Assembly: GCF_014696625.1 (NCBI RefSeq)
Contig: NZ_JACJQL010000001.1
Location: 62,001-126,000, forward strand
Source of the DNA: Nostoc parmelioides FACHB-3921
Lineage (GTDB): Bacteria > Cyanobacteriota > Cyanobacteriia > Cyanobacteriales > Nostocaceae
Direction of reading: 5' to 3'
Length of the DNA stretch: 64,000 nt
Positions 51,411 to 60,849 of the stretch are shown here, piece after piece (the first letter of the stretch is position 1; every line of letters begins with the position of its first letter). Under the pieces are notes generated by a model. That model did no database searches. It saw only the letters and a program-made list of their open reading frames with translations, and was not told where the DNA came from. Both the position numbers and the translations under genes were made by a program.

Positions 51411-51744
51411 ACCTCCTGCCCGACTGAAACCAATGTTAAAGTTGTAAGCTAGTAATTAGCAGAGTTAGAACCAGCTGGAACATCTAGCTGGTTTTGACTT
51501 TATTAACTTATAGTGAACTACCTCACGCAACTTGTCTGATATAACTATGAGGCACACCGGAGAGTGTTAGTAATATCTGAAAACTTGCAAAGTCTTCATG
51601 TAAGGGAGTGAATTACTACACGGAAACCCCACTGAAAAAATTATAATCTTTACTTAAAGATGCCTTTTATTCAGGATAGTAATTCTCCGGTAAGGTATTC
51701 TTGGTAAATTTACACAAAAGGTTATCTGGAAAAACCAAGCTGTG
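51411..51744. other. intergenic region
   Basis: 334 bp with a small CCAGCTGGAAC-ATCTAGCTGGTTTTGACTTT hairpin at about 51469-51499, possibly a terminator (CCAGCTGG-type stem and T-rich end). No gene. Confidence 0.45.
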
Positions 51745-52041
51745 ATGAACGTTGTATTACCTCGTTTTTTAAAGTCAGCCTACAGAAAAGAACCAGTCAT
51801 TAGTGTGTTAATCACAATGGGTGTGGTAGATGCGCTAATTGGTGGGTTAGATGATAGCTGGTCATTATTTGCTGTTGGTTTGGGAACAGCAGGTGTCAGC
51901 CTCGCTTTTAAGTTGTGGCGTAGTAGTCAACAGCGCTCTCCTGTTATAGAAGAGCCTGTAGTACAACATTACTTGCCCCCTCGCTCGTCTAGTCCGACTC
52001 TGCCGATGCTGAGTGTGCAGAAGAAAAAACCACCGTATTAG
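51745..52041 (+). CDS. hypothetical membrane-associated protein, 98 residues
   Basis: ATG 51745 (GTG 51742 also possible). A basic N-terminus (PRFLKSAYRKEP) is followed by a hydrophobic segment SVLITMGVVDALIGGLDDSW and a second one SLFAVGLGTAGVSLAFKLW, then a Pro/Ser/Lys-rich tail. Probably two membrane spans with both ends in the cytosol. Found in cyanobacteria as an unnamed small protein; function unknown. Confidence 0.6.
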   Translation: MNVVLPRFLKSAYRKEPVISVLITMGVVDALIGGLDDSWSLFAVGLGTAGVSLAFKLWRSSQQRSPVIEEPVVQHYLPPRSSSPTLPMLSVQKKKPPY

Positions 52042-52154
52042 GGAGTGCTGAGTTAATAAGTGTTGAGTCTGCACTTGACTATCAGTCGATTAGGTGTATT
52101 TAAGCCAGGTGAGGAAAAACAGTGAGGAGCGAGCGAACAGGAGGTACGTACTTT

Positions 52155-53195
52155 ATGGTACGGCCATACTTGATATTACTATTTATGGGGGTTATGGCTC
52201 TGCCTGTGAGTCCAGGGACAGAGTTAAGGGTAAATGCGGCGGATAGGGTGCAAGTTACACCCAACCCAGAACCAACCACAGGATTTACCAATCCTAGCCT
52301 CCTACATAGCCTCAACGCCCATTCAGGGAGGGTAAAATCTTTAACTTTCAGCCCAGATAGTCGGACTATCGTCAGTGGAGGGGCTTATAATGATGGCATT
52401 ATTCGGCTGTGGAACTCAACAACTGGTAAAAGAGTAGGAACTATCAACAAAGCGCAAAAAAATGCGGTGGAGTCTTTGGTGATTTCCCCTGATGGACAAA
52501 CTTTAGCCAGTTCTGGCAGTGACAATATTATTAACCTGTGGAATCTTAAAAATAATCAATTTACGCGCTCTTTTGTAGGACATACCGCCAGCGTCATGTC
52601 CTTAGCTGTATCTTCAGATGGTAAGGTTCTTGTTAGTGGTGCTTTAGATGGGATTCGGGTGTGGGATTTGCTCCAACAACGTCCATTATCTACTTTAGTG
52701 CGCTTTGATAATAGAATTGATACCCTGGCAATGAGTTCTGACGGTCAAACTCTGGCTAGCGGCGACACAAAAGGTGTAATTAAACTGTGGAATTTAAGTA
52801 CAGGTAAATTAATCCGGGAGTTTACAGCCCATTCTGGTACAGTTACAGATATTGTCTTTACACCCGATGGACAGAATTTAATTAGTTCCAGTAGCGATCG
52901 CACTATTAAAGTTTGGAATATCCCATCAGAAAGACTCAGCCGCACTCTCACAGGTCATAATAATTGGGTAAATGCGATCGCTATTAACCGCGATGGTAAA
53001 ACTCTGGCTAGTGCTGGTAGAGATGGAATTAAACTCTGGGATTTATCGACTGGTGAGTTATTAAATACACTGATTGGACATAGTGATTGGGTAAGTGCGA
53101 TCGCTTTTAGTCCGGATGGTAAAACCCTTGCCAGTGGCGGATTCGACGGCAGAATTAGTATTTGGGGTAATCCACCAGTTACAGTTCGTAAGTAA
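52155..53195 (+). CDS. exported WD40-repeat protein
   Basis: A 346-residue protein from ATG 52155, with CAGGAGGT about ten bases before it (a GTG at 52122 is the alternative). A signal peptide (YLILLFMGVMALPVSP) is followed by seven WD40 units, each with the LSPDGxTLASGxxDxxIxLWN pattern, enough for one complete seven-bladed propeller starting near residue 45. WD40 propellers are binding platforms; export to the periplasm is less usual and is predicted only from the N-terminus. Confidence 0.9.
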   Translation: MVRPYLILLFMGVMALPVSPGTELRVNAADRVQVTPNPEPTTGFTNPSLLHSLNAHSGRVKSLTFSPDSRTIVSGGAYNDGIIRLWNSTTGKRVGTINKAQKNAVESLVISPDGQTLASSGSDNIINLWNLKNNQFTRSFVGHTASVMSLAVSSDGKVLVSGALDGIRVWDLLQQRPLSTLVRFDNRIDTLAMSSDGQTLASGDTKGVIKLWNLSTGKLIREFTAHSGTVTDIVFTPDGQNLISSSSDRTIKVWNIPSERLSRTLTGHNNWVNAIAINRDGKTLASAGRDGIKLWDLSTGELLNTLIGHSDWVSAIAFSPDGKTLASGGFDGRISIWGNPPVTVRK

Positions 53196-53222
53196 CAATA
53201 TCTACTTACTTGATGTTTGGAT

Positions 53223-53954
53223 TTAATCACCTTGAGGATAGTCATTCCACAAGGTGGTAATTTCCCGTAAACTTTGATGATTACCATTGCCCAAAATCAA
53301 ATGATCTAACAAGGGAATCCCTAAAAGTTGCGCTCCTGCTAATAATTGGCGCGTCAATTCTATATCTTCTGGGCTGGGTTCCACGTTACCGGAAGGGTGA
53401 TTGTGGGCAACGATAGTGCGTGTTGCGCCTTGGCGGATGATTTCCCGAAAAATTTCGCGCGGAGAAGCTAAAGTTTCTGTAGCTGTGCCAATGGTAATGA
53501 CCTGTGTTCCCAGTAAACGATTTTTGACATCTAATAACAATACAGCAAAGCGTTCTTGACTCTGCCACATCAAATCTTGACTCAGCGCCGCCACCGCAGC
53601 CACAGGACTATCAATTGGTGTTTTATCTAAGGGACGGAATTGAAAGGTGCGTTTACCCAATTCAACCGCCGCTAATATACTTGTGGCCTTTGCTGGGCCA
53701 ATTCCGGGGATTTGCATTAACTCAGCCGGAGTAACTTCTCGCAAAACTGCCAATGGGTCACGCTGATTTTTACCCAACTCCTGCAACAGATATTGCCCTA
53801 AACCAACGGCTGAGAGTTTGCCAGGCCCTTGACCAGTGCCTAAAAGAATTGCGATTAATTCAGCTGTAGCTAAAACTTTTGGCCCGTGAGTCATTAACCG
53901 TTCACGGGGACGCTCATTTGTGGGTATATCAGCAATTCTCAGGCAGTAAGTCAT
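53223..53954 (-). CDS. radC: RadC-type JAB-domain protein
   Basis: A 243-residue RadC family protein. N-terminal helix-hairpin-helix region [20 protein letters not shown], then the JAMM metalloprotease-like domain with [14 protein letters not shown] (the HxHx7Sx2D metal motif complete). The name suggests DNA repair, but the phenotype of the original radC mutant was due to another gene; the real substrate is unknown. It is convergent with the WD40 gene (27 bp between stops). Confidence 0.93.
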   Translation of the reverse strand: MTYCLRIADIPTNERPRERLMTHGPKVLATAELIAILLGTGQGPGKLSAVGLGQYLLQELGKNQRDPLAVLREVTPAELMQIPGIGPAKATSILAAVELGKRTFQFRPLDKTPIDSPVAAVAALSQDLMWQSQERFAVLLLDVKNRLLGTQVITIGTATETLASPREIFREIIRQGATRTIVAHNHPSGNVEPSPEDIELTRQLLAGAQLLGIPLLDHLILGNGNHQSLREITTLWNDYPQGD

Positions 53955-54123
53955 AGGATAACTGGGAAAATAGTTACTGTAGATGCAACTATCTTTAGTT
54001 ATCCCTTGTTTGCGTTCACAATTACCCTAGCTTGAGAAAATCTTTAATTTTTGCTTTTTCTTTGTGTATTTTAAAGTTGTTGACTGCAAACTGTGAACAG
54101 TCAACCATGAAAATAAAAGATTT

Positions 54124-55062
54124 TTACTGATACATTTGCGTTGCCTTGAGCATATGGTAGGTGATGATTAACTGAGTCAGGGCGAGGGGGTAACTTTGTA
54201 GTGTTTCGCCAGTTGTCCCAGCAATCTTGCCGAGTTCTGGGTTGCTTTCGCGATCGCATACACTACTTAAGTAAGGCATATCAGAACAGAGAATATGCTC
54301 TAATTTATTTACCTGTTCTAAAGTGGCGTGACCATCAACTTCTAACACATCAACTGGTTTACTCATATCTCTATCCAAACCCAGGCGAATAGCTGACACA
54401 GAATTACCATTAGTCAAATTAATAATGGGGGTAAAATCTGGGTGAGGAATGGTAGGACGCAATACTAAACGCACGTTGAGATGTCCATTGCTTTCATCTC
54501 CATCCTCATGAGGTGGATAGAAACTGACAACAATATCAGACCATTGTCTTTGGGGACGAATAAATTGTTCTGAATCTGGTTCGCGCTTTTCTAATTCTGC
54601 TAAAACTTGTTCGGGAGTGTAGCCACGTTTTTGCGTGTCGCGTTTCACTTTCCATTTAGCACGGAGGTTCTCTGGAGGGGCGAGGTAAACTTTCACATCG
54701 TAGCAGTCACGGGCGGCGCGAGTAGAATAACCAAGCAATCCCTCGATAATGACGAATTTATTGGGTTTTATATATTGAGGCGGCTCAAAACTTCCGGTTT
54801 TATGACTATAAACTGGTTTAAGAATTGGTTGTCCTGTGCGTAGCAGCGATAGATGCTGCTGCATAATATCCAAATGGTTACAATCGGGGTGGAGGGCGGT
54901 AATTCCTATTTCTGCACGTTGTTGGCGATCGTACCGATGGTAATCATCTGTGCAGATGAGTGTAACATTTTCTGGCCCCAGTACTTGAGCAATGCCCCTA
55001 GTTAGTGTTGTTTTACCAGCAGCACTATCACCAACAATACCAAGAATTATTGGACGGCTCAT
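54124..55062 (-). CDS. phosphoribulokinase-like P-loop kinase
   Basis: A 312-residue member of the PRK/uridine kinase family. The P-loop GDSAAGKTTL is near residue 10, the family Asp in TDDYHRYDRQQR follows, then HPDCNHLDIMQQHL, KPVYSHKTGSFEPP and IEGLLGY. Calvin-cycle PRK of cyanobacteria has a redox Cys in the P-loop (GDSGCGKST); here it is Ala, so this is probably a paralogue not under the usual thioredoxin/CP12 control. ATG 55062 or 55065 is the start. Substrate may differ from ribulose 5-phosphate. Confidence 0.85.
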   Translation of the reverse strand: MSRPIILGIVGDSAAGKTTLTRGIAQVLGPENVTLICTDDYHRYDRQQRAEIGITALHPDCNHLDIMQQHLSLLRTGQPILKPVYSHKTGSFEPPQYIKPNKFVIIEGLLGYSTRAARDCYDVKVYLAPPENLRAKWKVKRDTQKRGYTPEQVLAELEKREPDSEQFIRPQRQWSDIVVSFYPPHEDGDESNGHLNVRLVLRPTIPHPDFTPIINLTNGNSVSAIRLGLDRDMSKPVDVLEVDGHATLEQVNKLEHILCSDMPYLSSVCDRESNPELGKIAGTTGETLQSYPLALTQLIITYHMLKATQMYQ

Positions 55063-55622
55063 CATATCCCCCCGATACAAGTAACTATAGTAATAAATTT
55101 TGCAGAGAATGTTTTTTTATTTTAGAAGGGATTGTGTCAAGTCATTTAATTGCACACATTTGTGCAACATCTCTATACATTTAGAAAGAGGATAATTCTT
55201 AATTGCTTGCACAATTGCACCTAAATTCCAGTAGTATTTAGGGACTTTATGTTGTAATCAAGTTTTCAACATCTAGAAGTCAGCATAGATAGTATTTTGA
55301 TATTCTTATTGCCATACTTCAGCATCAATGATCCCTAAGTCAGAATAAATTCAGTCTTTGATATTCCAGCTTCATGCTTTTAATCAAATCAGATTGATGA
55401 TGACTCAATGATTTTCCTGGGTTCTGGATACTGACTCCTGCATTCTTAAATATGTAAAATACTGGCTAAGTATCAGAAATTTTCCTACTTTTGAGGCATA
55501 GCCAATCAAGGTCAATCATACCTACTATGACGGCAGTAGATACAGTCAAGAACTATTGCATAACAGCTATATATGACTTTCTTTGGGATATATAAGAATA
55601 ATCAGGCAGTATTGGAGAGCAA
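55063..55622. other. divergent intergenic region
   Basis: 560 bp of AT-rich DNA between the PRK-like gene (-) and the ATP-grasp gene (+). It must hold both promoters. No repeat element or RNA recognised. Confidence 0.5.
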
Positions 55623-57239
55623 ATGGGGGCAGGGACTATGGTAACGCTAAATCATACAGAATTAGAATCAGTTGATCAGTTTCGTAGTCTGCAATGTACT
55701 TTACGCGATCGCTGGAAAACTATCGAGCAATTTGATACTGGTGAAGCGGATATTGTCGTGATTCCTTCCTTAAGTATTGACCAGCGCGAAATTCAAAAAG
55801 TTGAAGGTTGCGAACATTATGAAGAAAGATTACTTTTTGCTTTGATGCGGTTACGAAATCCCCGGACAAGATTGATTTATGTAACATCAACTCCATTACA
55901 TCCCAGCATTATCGATTATTATTTACAACTCCTGCCAGGTATTCCATTTTCTCATGCACGTAATCGCTTGCTACTGCTTTCGACTTATGATTCTTCTCCT
56001 AAACCTCTAAGTCAAAAAATCTTAGAACGTCCTCGCTTAATGGAAAGAATTCGGCAAGCCTTGAGGTTAGAAAAATCATTTATAATTTGCTACAACTCGA
56101 CAGATTTAGAAGCAGAATTATCACTCAAATTAAATGTACCATTGTATGCTGCTGCACCAGATTTGCAGATTTGGGGGACAAAAAGTGGTAGTCGGCAAAT
56201 CTTTGCAGAAAGCGGTGTACCCCATCCTGATGGGAGTGAACTGGTTTGGCGCTATCAAGATTTAGCCGTAGCGGCTAGTGATTTGTGGGAACGCCAACCT
56301 TCCTTAAAACGGATGGTAGTCAAATTAAATGAAGGGATTTCGGGAGAAGGAAACGCCCTGCTAGACTTGCAGCCAATTATGAATGTTGCACCAGGACAAG
56401 CATCTACAGCAGAAAGGGTAGCAGCAATTAGCGATCGCTTTTCTTCTCTGCGTTTTCAAGCCAAGCAAGAAAATTGGCAGAACTTTTCGGGACGAATTAC
56501 CGAATTAGGGGCGATTGTCGAAGCATTTGTGGAAGGGGAAATTAAGCGATCGCCTAGTGTGCAAGGACGAATCACACCCACGGGTGAAGTAGAAATTCTC
56601 TCGACTCACGACCAAATTCTTGGCGGCCCAGATGGTCAAATTTATTTGGGTTGTCGCTTCCCGGCTGATGAACGCTATCGCTTGCAATTACAACAGTTAG
56701 GTTTACAAGTCGGTAGAAAACTGGCAGAAAAAGGAGCTTTAGAAAGATTTGGGGTAGATTTTATCACCGTTGACCAAGGTAACGGTCAATGGGATATTCA
56801 AGCAATTGAAATTAACCTCCGCAAAGGTGGGACAACTCATCCTTTCATGACCTTAAAATTACTGACTAACGGTCGTTATGAGCTATCGACTGGTTTATTT
56901 TATAGTCAGCAAGGTCGCCCCAAATACTACATTGCTACAGACAACCTACAAAAAGACCGCTATCGTGGATTGCTACCCAACGATTTAATGGATATCATCG
57001 CCCATCATAGATTGCACTTTGATAGCTGTACGGAAACCGGGACGGTGTTTCATCTGATGGGTTGTCTTTCTCAGTTTGGCAAATTGGGATTAACTAGCAT
57101 TGGTGATTCTCCCCAACAAGCCGAAGATATCTATAACAAAGTTGTCAAAGTTTTGGACGAAGAAACCCGCGTTAATAATAAACAGTTTCCCCTGTTTTCT
57201 GATTATACCTTCCCCAATTCCTGGGATGGATATAGTTAA
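55623..57239 (+). CDS. ATP-grasp ligase-like protein, peptide ligase PGM1-related
   Basis: A 538-residue protein with GGAG seven bases before ATG 55623. The N-terminal 170 residues are a distinct domain (YEERLLFALMRLRNPRTRLI, IIDYYLQLLPGIP). From about 190 it follows the ATP-grasp fold: SRQIFAESGVPHPDG, RMVVKLNEGISGEGNALLDL (ATP-binding Lys and Gly loop), VEAFVEGEIKRSPSVQ and the metal-site region DIQAIEINLRKGGTTHPFM with Glu-x-Asn. PGM1 is the ligase of pheganomycin synthesis; the cyanobacterial substrate is unknown. It stands alone. Confidence 0.8.
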   Translation: MGAGTMVTLNHTELESVDQFRSLQCTLRDRWKTIEQFDTGEADIVVIPSLSIDQREIQKVEGCEHYEERLLFALMRLRNPRTRLIYVTSTPLHPSIIDYYLQLLPGIPFSHARNRLLLLSTYDSSPKPLSQKILERPRLMERIRQALRLEKSFIICYNSTDLEAELSLKLNVPLYAAAPDLQIWGTKSGSRQIFAESGVPHPDGSELVWRYQDLAVAASDLWERQPSLKRMVVKLNEGISGEGNALLDLQPIMNVAPGQASTAERVAAISDRFSSLRFQAKQENWQNFSGRITELGAIVEAFVEGEIKRSPSVQGRITPTGEVEILSTHDQILGGPDGQIYLGCRFPADERYRLQLQQLGLQVGRKLAEKGALERFGVDFITVDQGNGQWDIQAIEINLRKGGTTHPFMTLKLLTNGRYELSTGLFYSQQGRPKYYIATDNLQKDRYRGLLPNDLMDIIAHHRLHFDSCTETGTVFHLMGCLSQFGKLGLTSIGDSPQQAEDIYNKVVKVLDEETRVNNKQFPLFSDYTFPNSWDGYS

Positions 57240-57253
57240 TTTGTAATTCCCAA

Positions 57254-58134
57254 TTATCTTGTAGCTTGATTTTGCAACCACCCTACCAAATCGGTGATAG
57301 TCGAGAAATCTAACAACGCCTCAGCTAAAGCCTCTAACTGTTCTAGAGATAAAACCTCAATCTGGCGTTGCTGTTCATCGGGAATTGCCCCTACTCGTTT
57401 GTTTAATTGTCGGAGAATAAGCGATCGCGCCTCTTCCGTCCCTCTTCCCGTCCCTCTTGTCTTCCTTCGCCTCGTCCTTCTTGTTTCGCTTCTCTATAAA
57501 CTCTTGTTTCTTCCAACTTTAGTCCCAGCATCGCTTCAATTTCCTCTCGACTTAAGGTAGCAAATTTGTAGACCATAATTGTCGTCACTAAATCTATTAT
57601 CGCTCGTGACGAAAGGATGTCTACCTCTTGTTGCTGTGCTTGCTTCAGCAAAAACCTTGCTGATTCTACTGCTTCTGTTTCCGGAATGGTCGTCAGCAGC
57701 ATCAAGCCTAATCCCAATGGTTGTTGTCGCAAATCCCCTAACTCATCAAGATATACCCGCCGCACTTGACCACTTTCTAATAATGCTCTATGAATTGTTG
57801 TATTTGAAGGTTCCAGGCTGCGCGAGGCATAAATTATGACTCCAAACCAGTCATCGTAACGAATGGTATGGCGATAGAGAAACAAAAACAATTCGCTAAA
57901 AAAGCGATGATATAGGTCGTCATCCTTTTGAAACTGAACTTCAGCAAAGAACACAACCTTAGAAGCTGCATTGGCGGGGGGTAGGAACACGCCATCAATC
58001 CGAAATGCTGTTTCTTTGACCTCGACCGATTCAAACTGATATCCAGCAGCTTGTGGGGGTGGTTGGTCTAGTAATTCAAACAGCAAACCGGGAAATTGCT
58101 TGAATAATTTGTAAAAGATAGAGTCGCGTCGCAT
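57254..58134 (-). pseudogene. Rpn-family nuclease/transposase-like gene with a one-base frameshift
   Basis: From ATG 58134 (MRRDSIFYKLFKQFPGLL) a typical DUF2887/Rpn PD-(D/E)xK protein runs through IDGVFLPP, VVFFAEVQFQKDDDLYHRF and EEIEAMLGLKLEETRVYREA into the charged EGRGEGRQEGREEGR coil. There the frame ends early (stop near 57403), but the normal C-terminus, LILRQLNKRVGAIPDEQQRQ to LVGWLNQ-like WLQNQATR, continues in the next frame down to TAA 57254. Restoring one G at about 57436, where CGGGAAGAG of the previous repeat unit reads CGGAAGAG, joins both halves. Recently inactivated gene or a sequencing error. Confidence 0.85.
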
Positions 58135-58228
58135 AAACCTAATTGTATAAGCTTGGGGTGCTAAATATTGGCGATCGCAACTCCCCACCTCTGCGATAAA
58201 ATTCTCAAGCACAACAGCTATAATTCTC

Positions 58229-59062
58229 ATGCAAATCGACTGGCAATCTACCAAAACCTACGAAGATATCCTTTATCACAAAGCTGATGGTATGGCGAAA
58301 ATTACCATCAACCGTCCGCATAAACGTAATGCTTTTCGCCCCAAAACCGTTTTTGAACTGTATGACGCGTTCTGTGATGCTCGTGAAGATACTAATATTG
58401 GCGTAGTTCTATTTACTGGTGCAGGCCCCCATACTGATGGCAAATATGCCTTCTGTTCTGGTGGAGACCAAAGCGTGCGAGGGCAAGCTGGCTATGTAGA
58501 TGATGCTGGCATTCCTCGATTAAATGTGCTGGATTTACAGCGCCTGATTCGTTCTATGCCAAAGGTGGTGATTGCTTTGGTGGCTGGATATGCGATCGGT
58601 GGTGGACACGTCCTACACTTAATTTGTGACCTTACCATCGCTGCTGATAACGCTATTTTTGGGCAGACTGGCCCCAAAGTGGGCAGCTTCGACGGTGGTT
58701 TTGGTGCTAGCTATCTTGCCCGAATTGTCGGACAGAAAAAAGCACGAGAAATTTGGTTTCTCTGTCGTCAATATGATGCCCAACAAGCTTTAGAAATGGG
58801 TTTAGTAAATTGCGTTGTGCCGATAGAGCAACTAGAAGCAGAAGGAATTAAATGGGCTGGAGAAATTCTAGAAAAAAGCCCCATTGCCATTCGCTGTCTC
58901 AAAGCAGCATTTAATGCTGATTGTGATGGACAAGCAGGTTTACAAGAACTAGCTGGTAATGCCACCTTACTTTATTACATGACAGAAGAAGGTGCTGAAG
59001 GTAAACAAGCTTTTTTAGAAAAACGTCCACCAAATTTTCGAGACTTTCCTTGGCTACCGTAA
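58229..59062 (+). CDS. menB: 1,4-dihydroxy-2-naphthoyl-CoA synthase
   Basis: A 277-residue crotonase-fold enzyme that closes the naphthoquinone ring in phylloquinone synthesis, the photosystem I cofactor. The family segments are [76 protein letters not shown] and the C-terminal [16 protein letters not shown]. Conserved Asp and Tyr in the SFDGG and CRQYDAQQA regions are present. Divergent from the frameshifted Rpn-type gene. Confidence 0.97.
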   Translation: MQIDWQSTKTYEDILYHKADGMAKITINRPHKRNAFRPKTVFELYDAFCDAREDTNIGVVLFTGAGPHTDGKYAFCSGGDQSVRGQAGYVDDAGIPRLNVLDLQRLIRSMPKVVIALVAGYAIGGGHVLHLICDLTIAADNAIFGQTGPKVGSFDGGFGASYLARIVGQKKAREIWFLCRQYDAQQALEMGLVNCVVPIEQLEAEGIKWAGEILEKSPIAIRCLKAAFNADCDGQAGLQELAGNATLLYYMTEEGAEGKQAFLEKRPPNFRDFPWLP

Positions 59063-59211
59063 TCGGGTATTAAAGATTAGGTATTGGGTATTGGAAAAAT
59101 TAATTAATCACCAGTCCCCAACTCCTAATCCCCAGTCCCCAACTATAAATCTTAAAAGGCAAATCTAAATTCTACGCAGACTGTAAACACAGTCAGGTAA
59201 TATATGAATGG

Positions 59212-59526
59212 TTAAATAAGTACTGTCTCAGCTTTTGCTTGTTCAGAAGTAGAGGCAGTTTTCTCCTGACTTACAGCGAAAACAGCATTTTCTACATCAC
59301 ACACCAAAGGTTCAGATTCTACTAACACTGGTGTAGCATCAGGTAAACTCCAAGCATCTTCCAACGTTTCCCAAGAAGGAGCAAAAGGTGGTAACGCTAA
59401 AGAGCAAGCTTTCCAACAGGCTTGCACCGGCGCTCCCAGCTGTTGGCACATCCCGCCTCGGCGACCCTCTGGCTTGTAATGGCGACAATATCGACAGGCA
59501 GATGTCAAAGAATTAATGGGTTTCAT
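59212..59526 (-). CDS. Cys-rich small protein
   Basis: A 104-residue protein whose first 41 residues hold five cysteines (Cys11, Cys14, Cys27, Cys37, Cys41) in CRYCRHYKPEGRRGGMCQQL and VQACWKAC, suggesting a zinc or iron-sulfur site. The middle has LPPFAPSWETLEDAWSLP; the C-terminal half is acidic. I recall uncharacterised cyanobacterial proteins of this kind, without known role. Single gene on the minus strand. Confidence 0.65.
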   Translation of the reverse strand: MKPINSLTSACRYCRHYKPEGRRGGMCQQLGAPVQACWKACSLALPPFAPSWETLEDAWSLPDATPVLVESEPLVCDVENAVFAVSQEKTASTSEQAKAETVLI

Positions 59527-59898
59527 TTGGTTTCATCTTTAGTGCCGTTTAGGGCTGATTTCGTCTCTATATTTTCCTTCTAGATAGAAATACGTATTGA
59601 TCCCATAACCCGTGATTATATCTAGGTTATAACCCTTTTAACGGCAAAATAAACTTTATTATGTTTTTAGATTTATGTTATATTTTTCAATGTTACTTAT
59701 AGTGGTTACATATAAATTATCGCCAATAACTTATTGGGGATCAACGGTAAAGATAAAACTTTAGAGGTAGAAGATTTTTTTAATTAAGATGTAATAGCTC
59801 CTATCTTAGTCAAGTTATCAGGTATTTTTTAGTAAAAAAGTGAAGTTGCCAACCAGCTTCAATTTTATATAAAAATAGCATTTTTATACAGAAAATAA
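59527..59898. other. AT-rich intergenic region
   Basis: 372 bp, very AT-rich, between two minus-strand genes. A promoter for the Cys-rich gene is expected; nothing else is seen. Confidence 0.45.
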
Positions 59899-60456
59899 TT
59901 ACATATTTTTAGGCAACTGCTTAACGCTACAAAACCCACAAACCCCCCAACGCTGGAGTTCGCCTGGTGGTGTAGGGCATTGACATTGAGGACAAAGGGG
60001 TAAATTTTGCGATCGCCTCTGCCTTGTCTTCGCCCAATGACCAAAAACCTGATTTACATCTTGATTAACTGCTGTTACTTGACCCTGGTCTTCATTGACA
60101 TCACCCAAATAACTGGGATGTTGGCTATGTAACGCTATTTGTAGCGCTTTTTCCGGCTGTGGATGGCGTTGCCAACCAGCAGTAGAAAAACGCAAATCTA
60201 CAATAGGGGTAGATAACTTTTGATTTAACTTTAAAAGTAACGTCTGACGGCTAAATGTCAAATTTTGCGCCCAAGCGGCGCTAGAAGTTGCTACGCGTAA
60301 AACATCACGCTGTAGTGATAAAGGTTGAGTTTGGGAAGCAATGGCGCTGCCTACAACTTCTGCCCAAAACTGGCATACTTGCTGAAATGGTTGTTGTTGC
60401 CATTTCGCCTGCTTTTCTAGAACACCTAAAATATCATTAACGGATTTAAAAGACAT
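59899..60456 (-). CDS. dciA: DciA-like (DUF721) replicative helicase loader with zinc ribbon
   Basis: A 185-residue DUF721 protein. The N-terminal KH-like domain shows FQQVCQFWAEVVGSAIASQT, PLSLQRDVLRVATSSAAWAQ and LTFSRQTLLLKLNQ, the DUF721/DciA pattern. DciA is the ancestral bacterial loader of DnaB helicase at the origin, used where DnaC/DnaI are absent. A C-terminal zinc ribbon follows: LCPQCQCPTPPGELQRWGVC, then GFC, giving two Cys pairs. The linker between them is Gln/Asp-rich. Role is from the family; the zinc part is an additional module. Confidence 0.82.
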   Translation of the reverse strand: MSFKSVNDILGVLEKQAKWQQQPFQQVCQFWAEVVGSAIASQTQPLSLQRDVLRVATSSAAWAQNLTFSRQTLLLKLNQKLSTPIVDLRFSTAGWQRHPQPEKALQIALHSQHPSYLGDVNEDQGQVTAVNQDVNQVFGHWAKTRQRRSQNLPLCPQCQCPTPPGELQRWGVCGFCSVKQLPKNM

Positions 60457-60849
60457 CTTGCCAAATAACAGTCAGAATTAAGCTTATACCAATTCAAAAT
60501 TCACTCATACCCTTCTCCTATGCAAATACGCTATGCGTAGCTTGCTTCCCCGTAGGGGTAAGGGTTCTCCGCAGGAGTACAAAATACAAAATTAAGAATC
60601 AAGACAGGACAAGCATTTAGGGCTTTATATCCGTCGCCTTCTTTTTTCAAATTGGTATTAGTTCTGGGATCTATACTAATAGACAATTTTCTTTAGCATT
60701 GCTACAAAACTAGCATCTCGTCGAGAAGATGAGACTGCCCTTCCTGACAGAGATGTTACGCGAACACCACATAACTGGCTGAACTTTTCCAGATAAATTT
60801 TGAATTGTTAATTACCCACTCCCCCCTAAAAAAATGAGGTGTAGAGACA
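60457..60849. other. intergenic region with MITE-like copy
   Basis: The first 200 bp are mostly the TTATACCAATT-type element; the remainder contains the promoter region of the SPOR-domain gene with AGGTGTAGAGAC before the start. Confidence 0.5.
60484..60660. repeat. MITE-like element, TTATACCAATT family, second copy
   Basis: The ends are the same as in the 18304-18409 copy, and the GGGCTTTATATCCGTCGCCT core is conserved. About 70 bp (60505-60580) replace the AAAATTC heptamers of the first copy and contain dispersed words such as CTATGCGTAGCTTGCTTCCC, so one repeat seems to have entered another. Confidence 0.75.
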
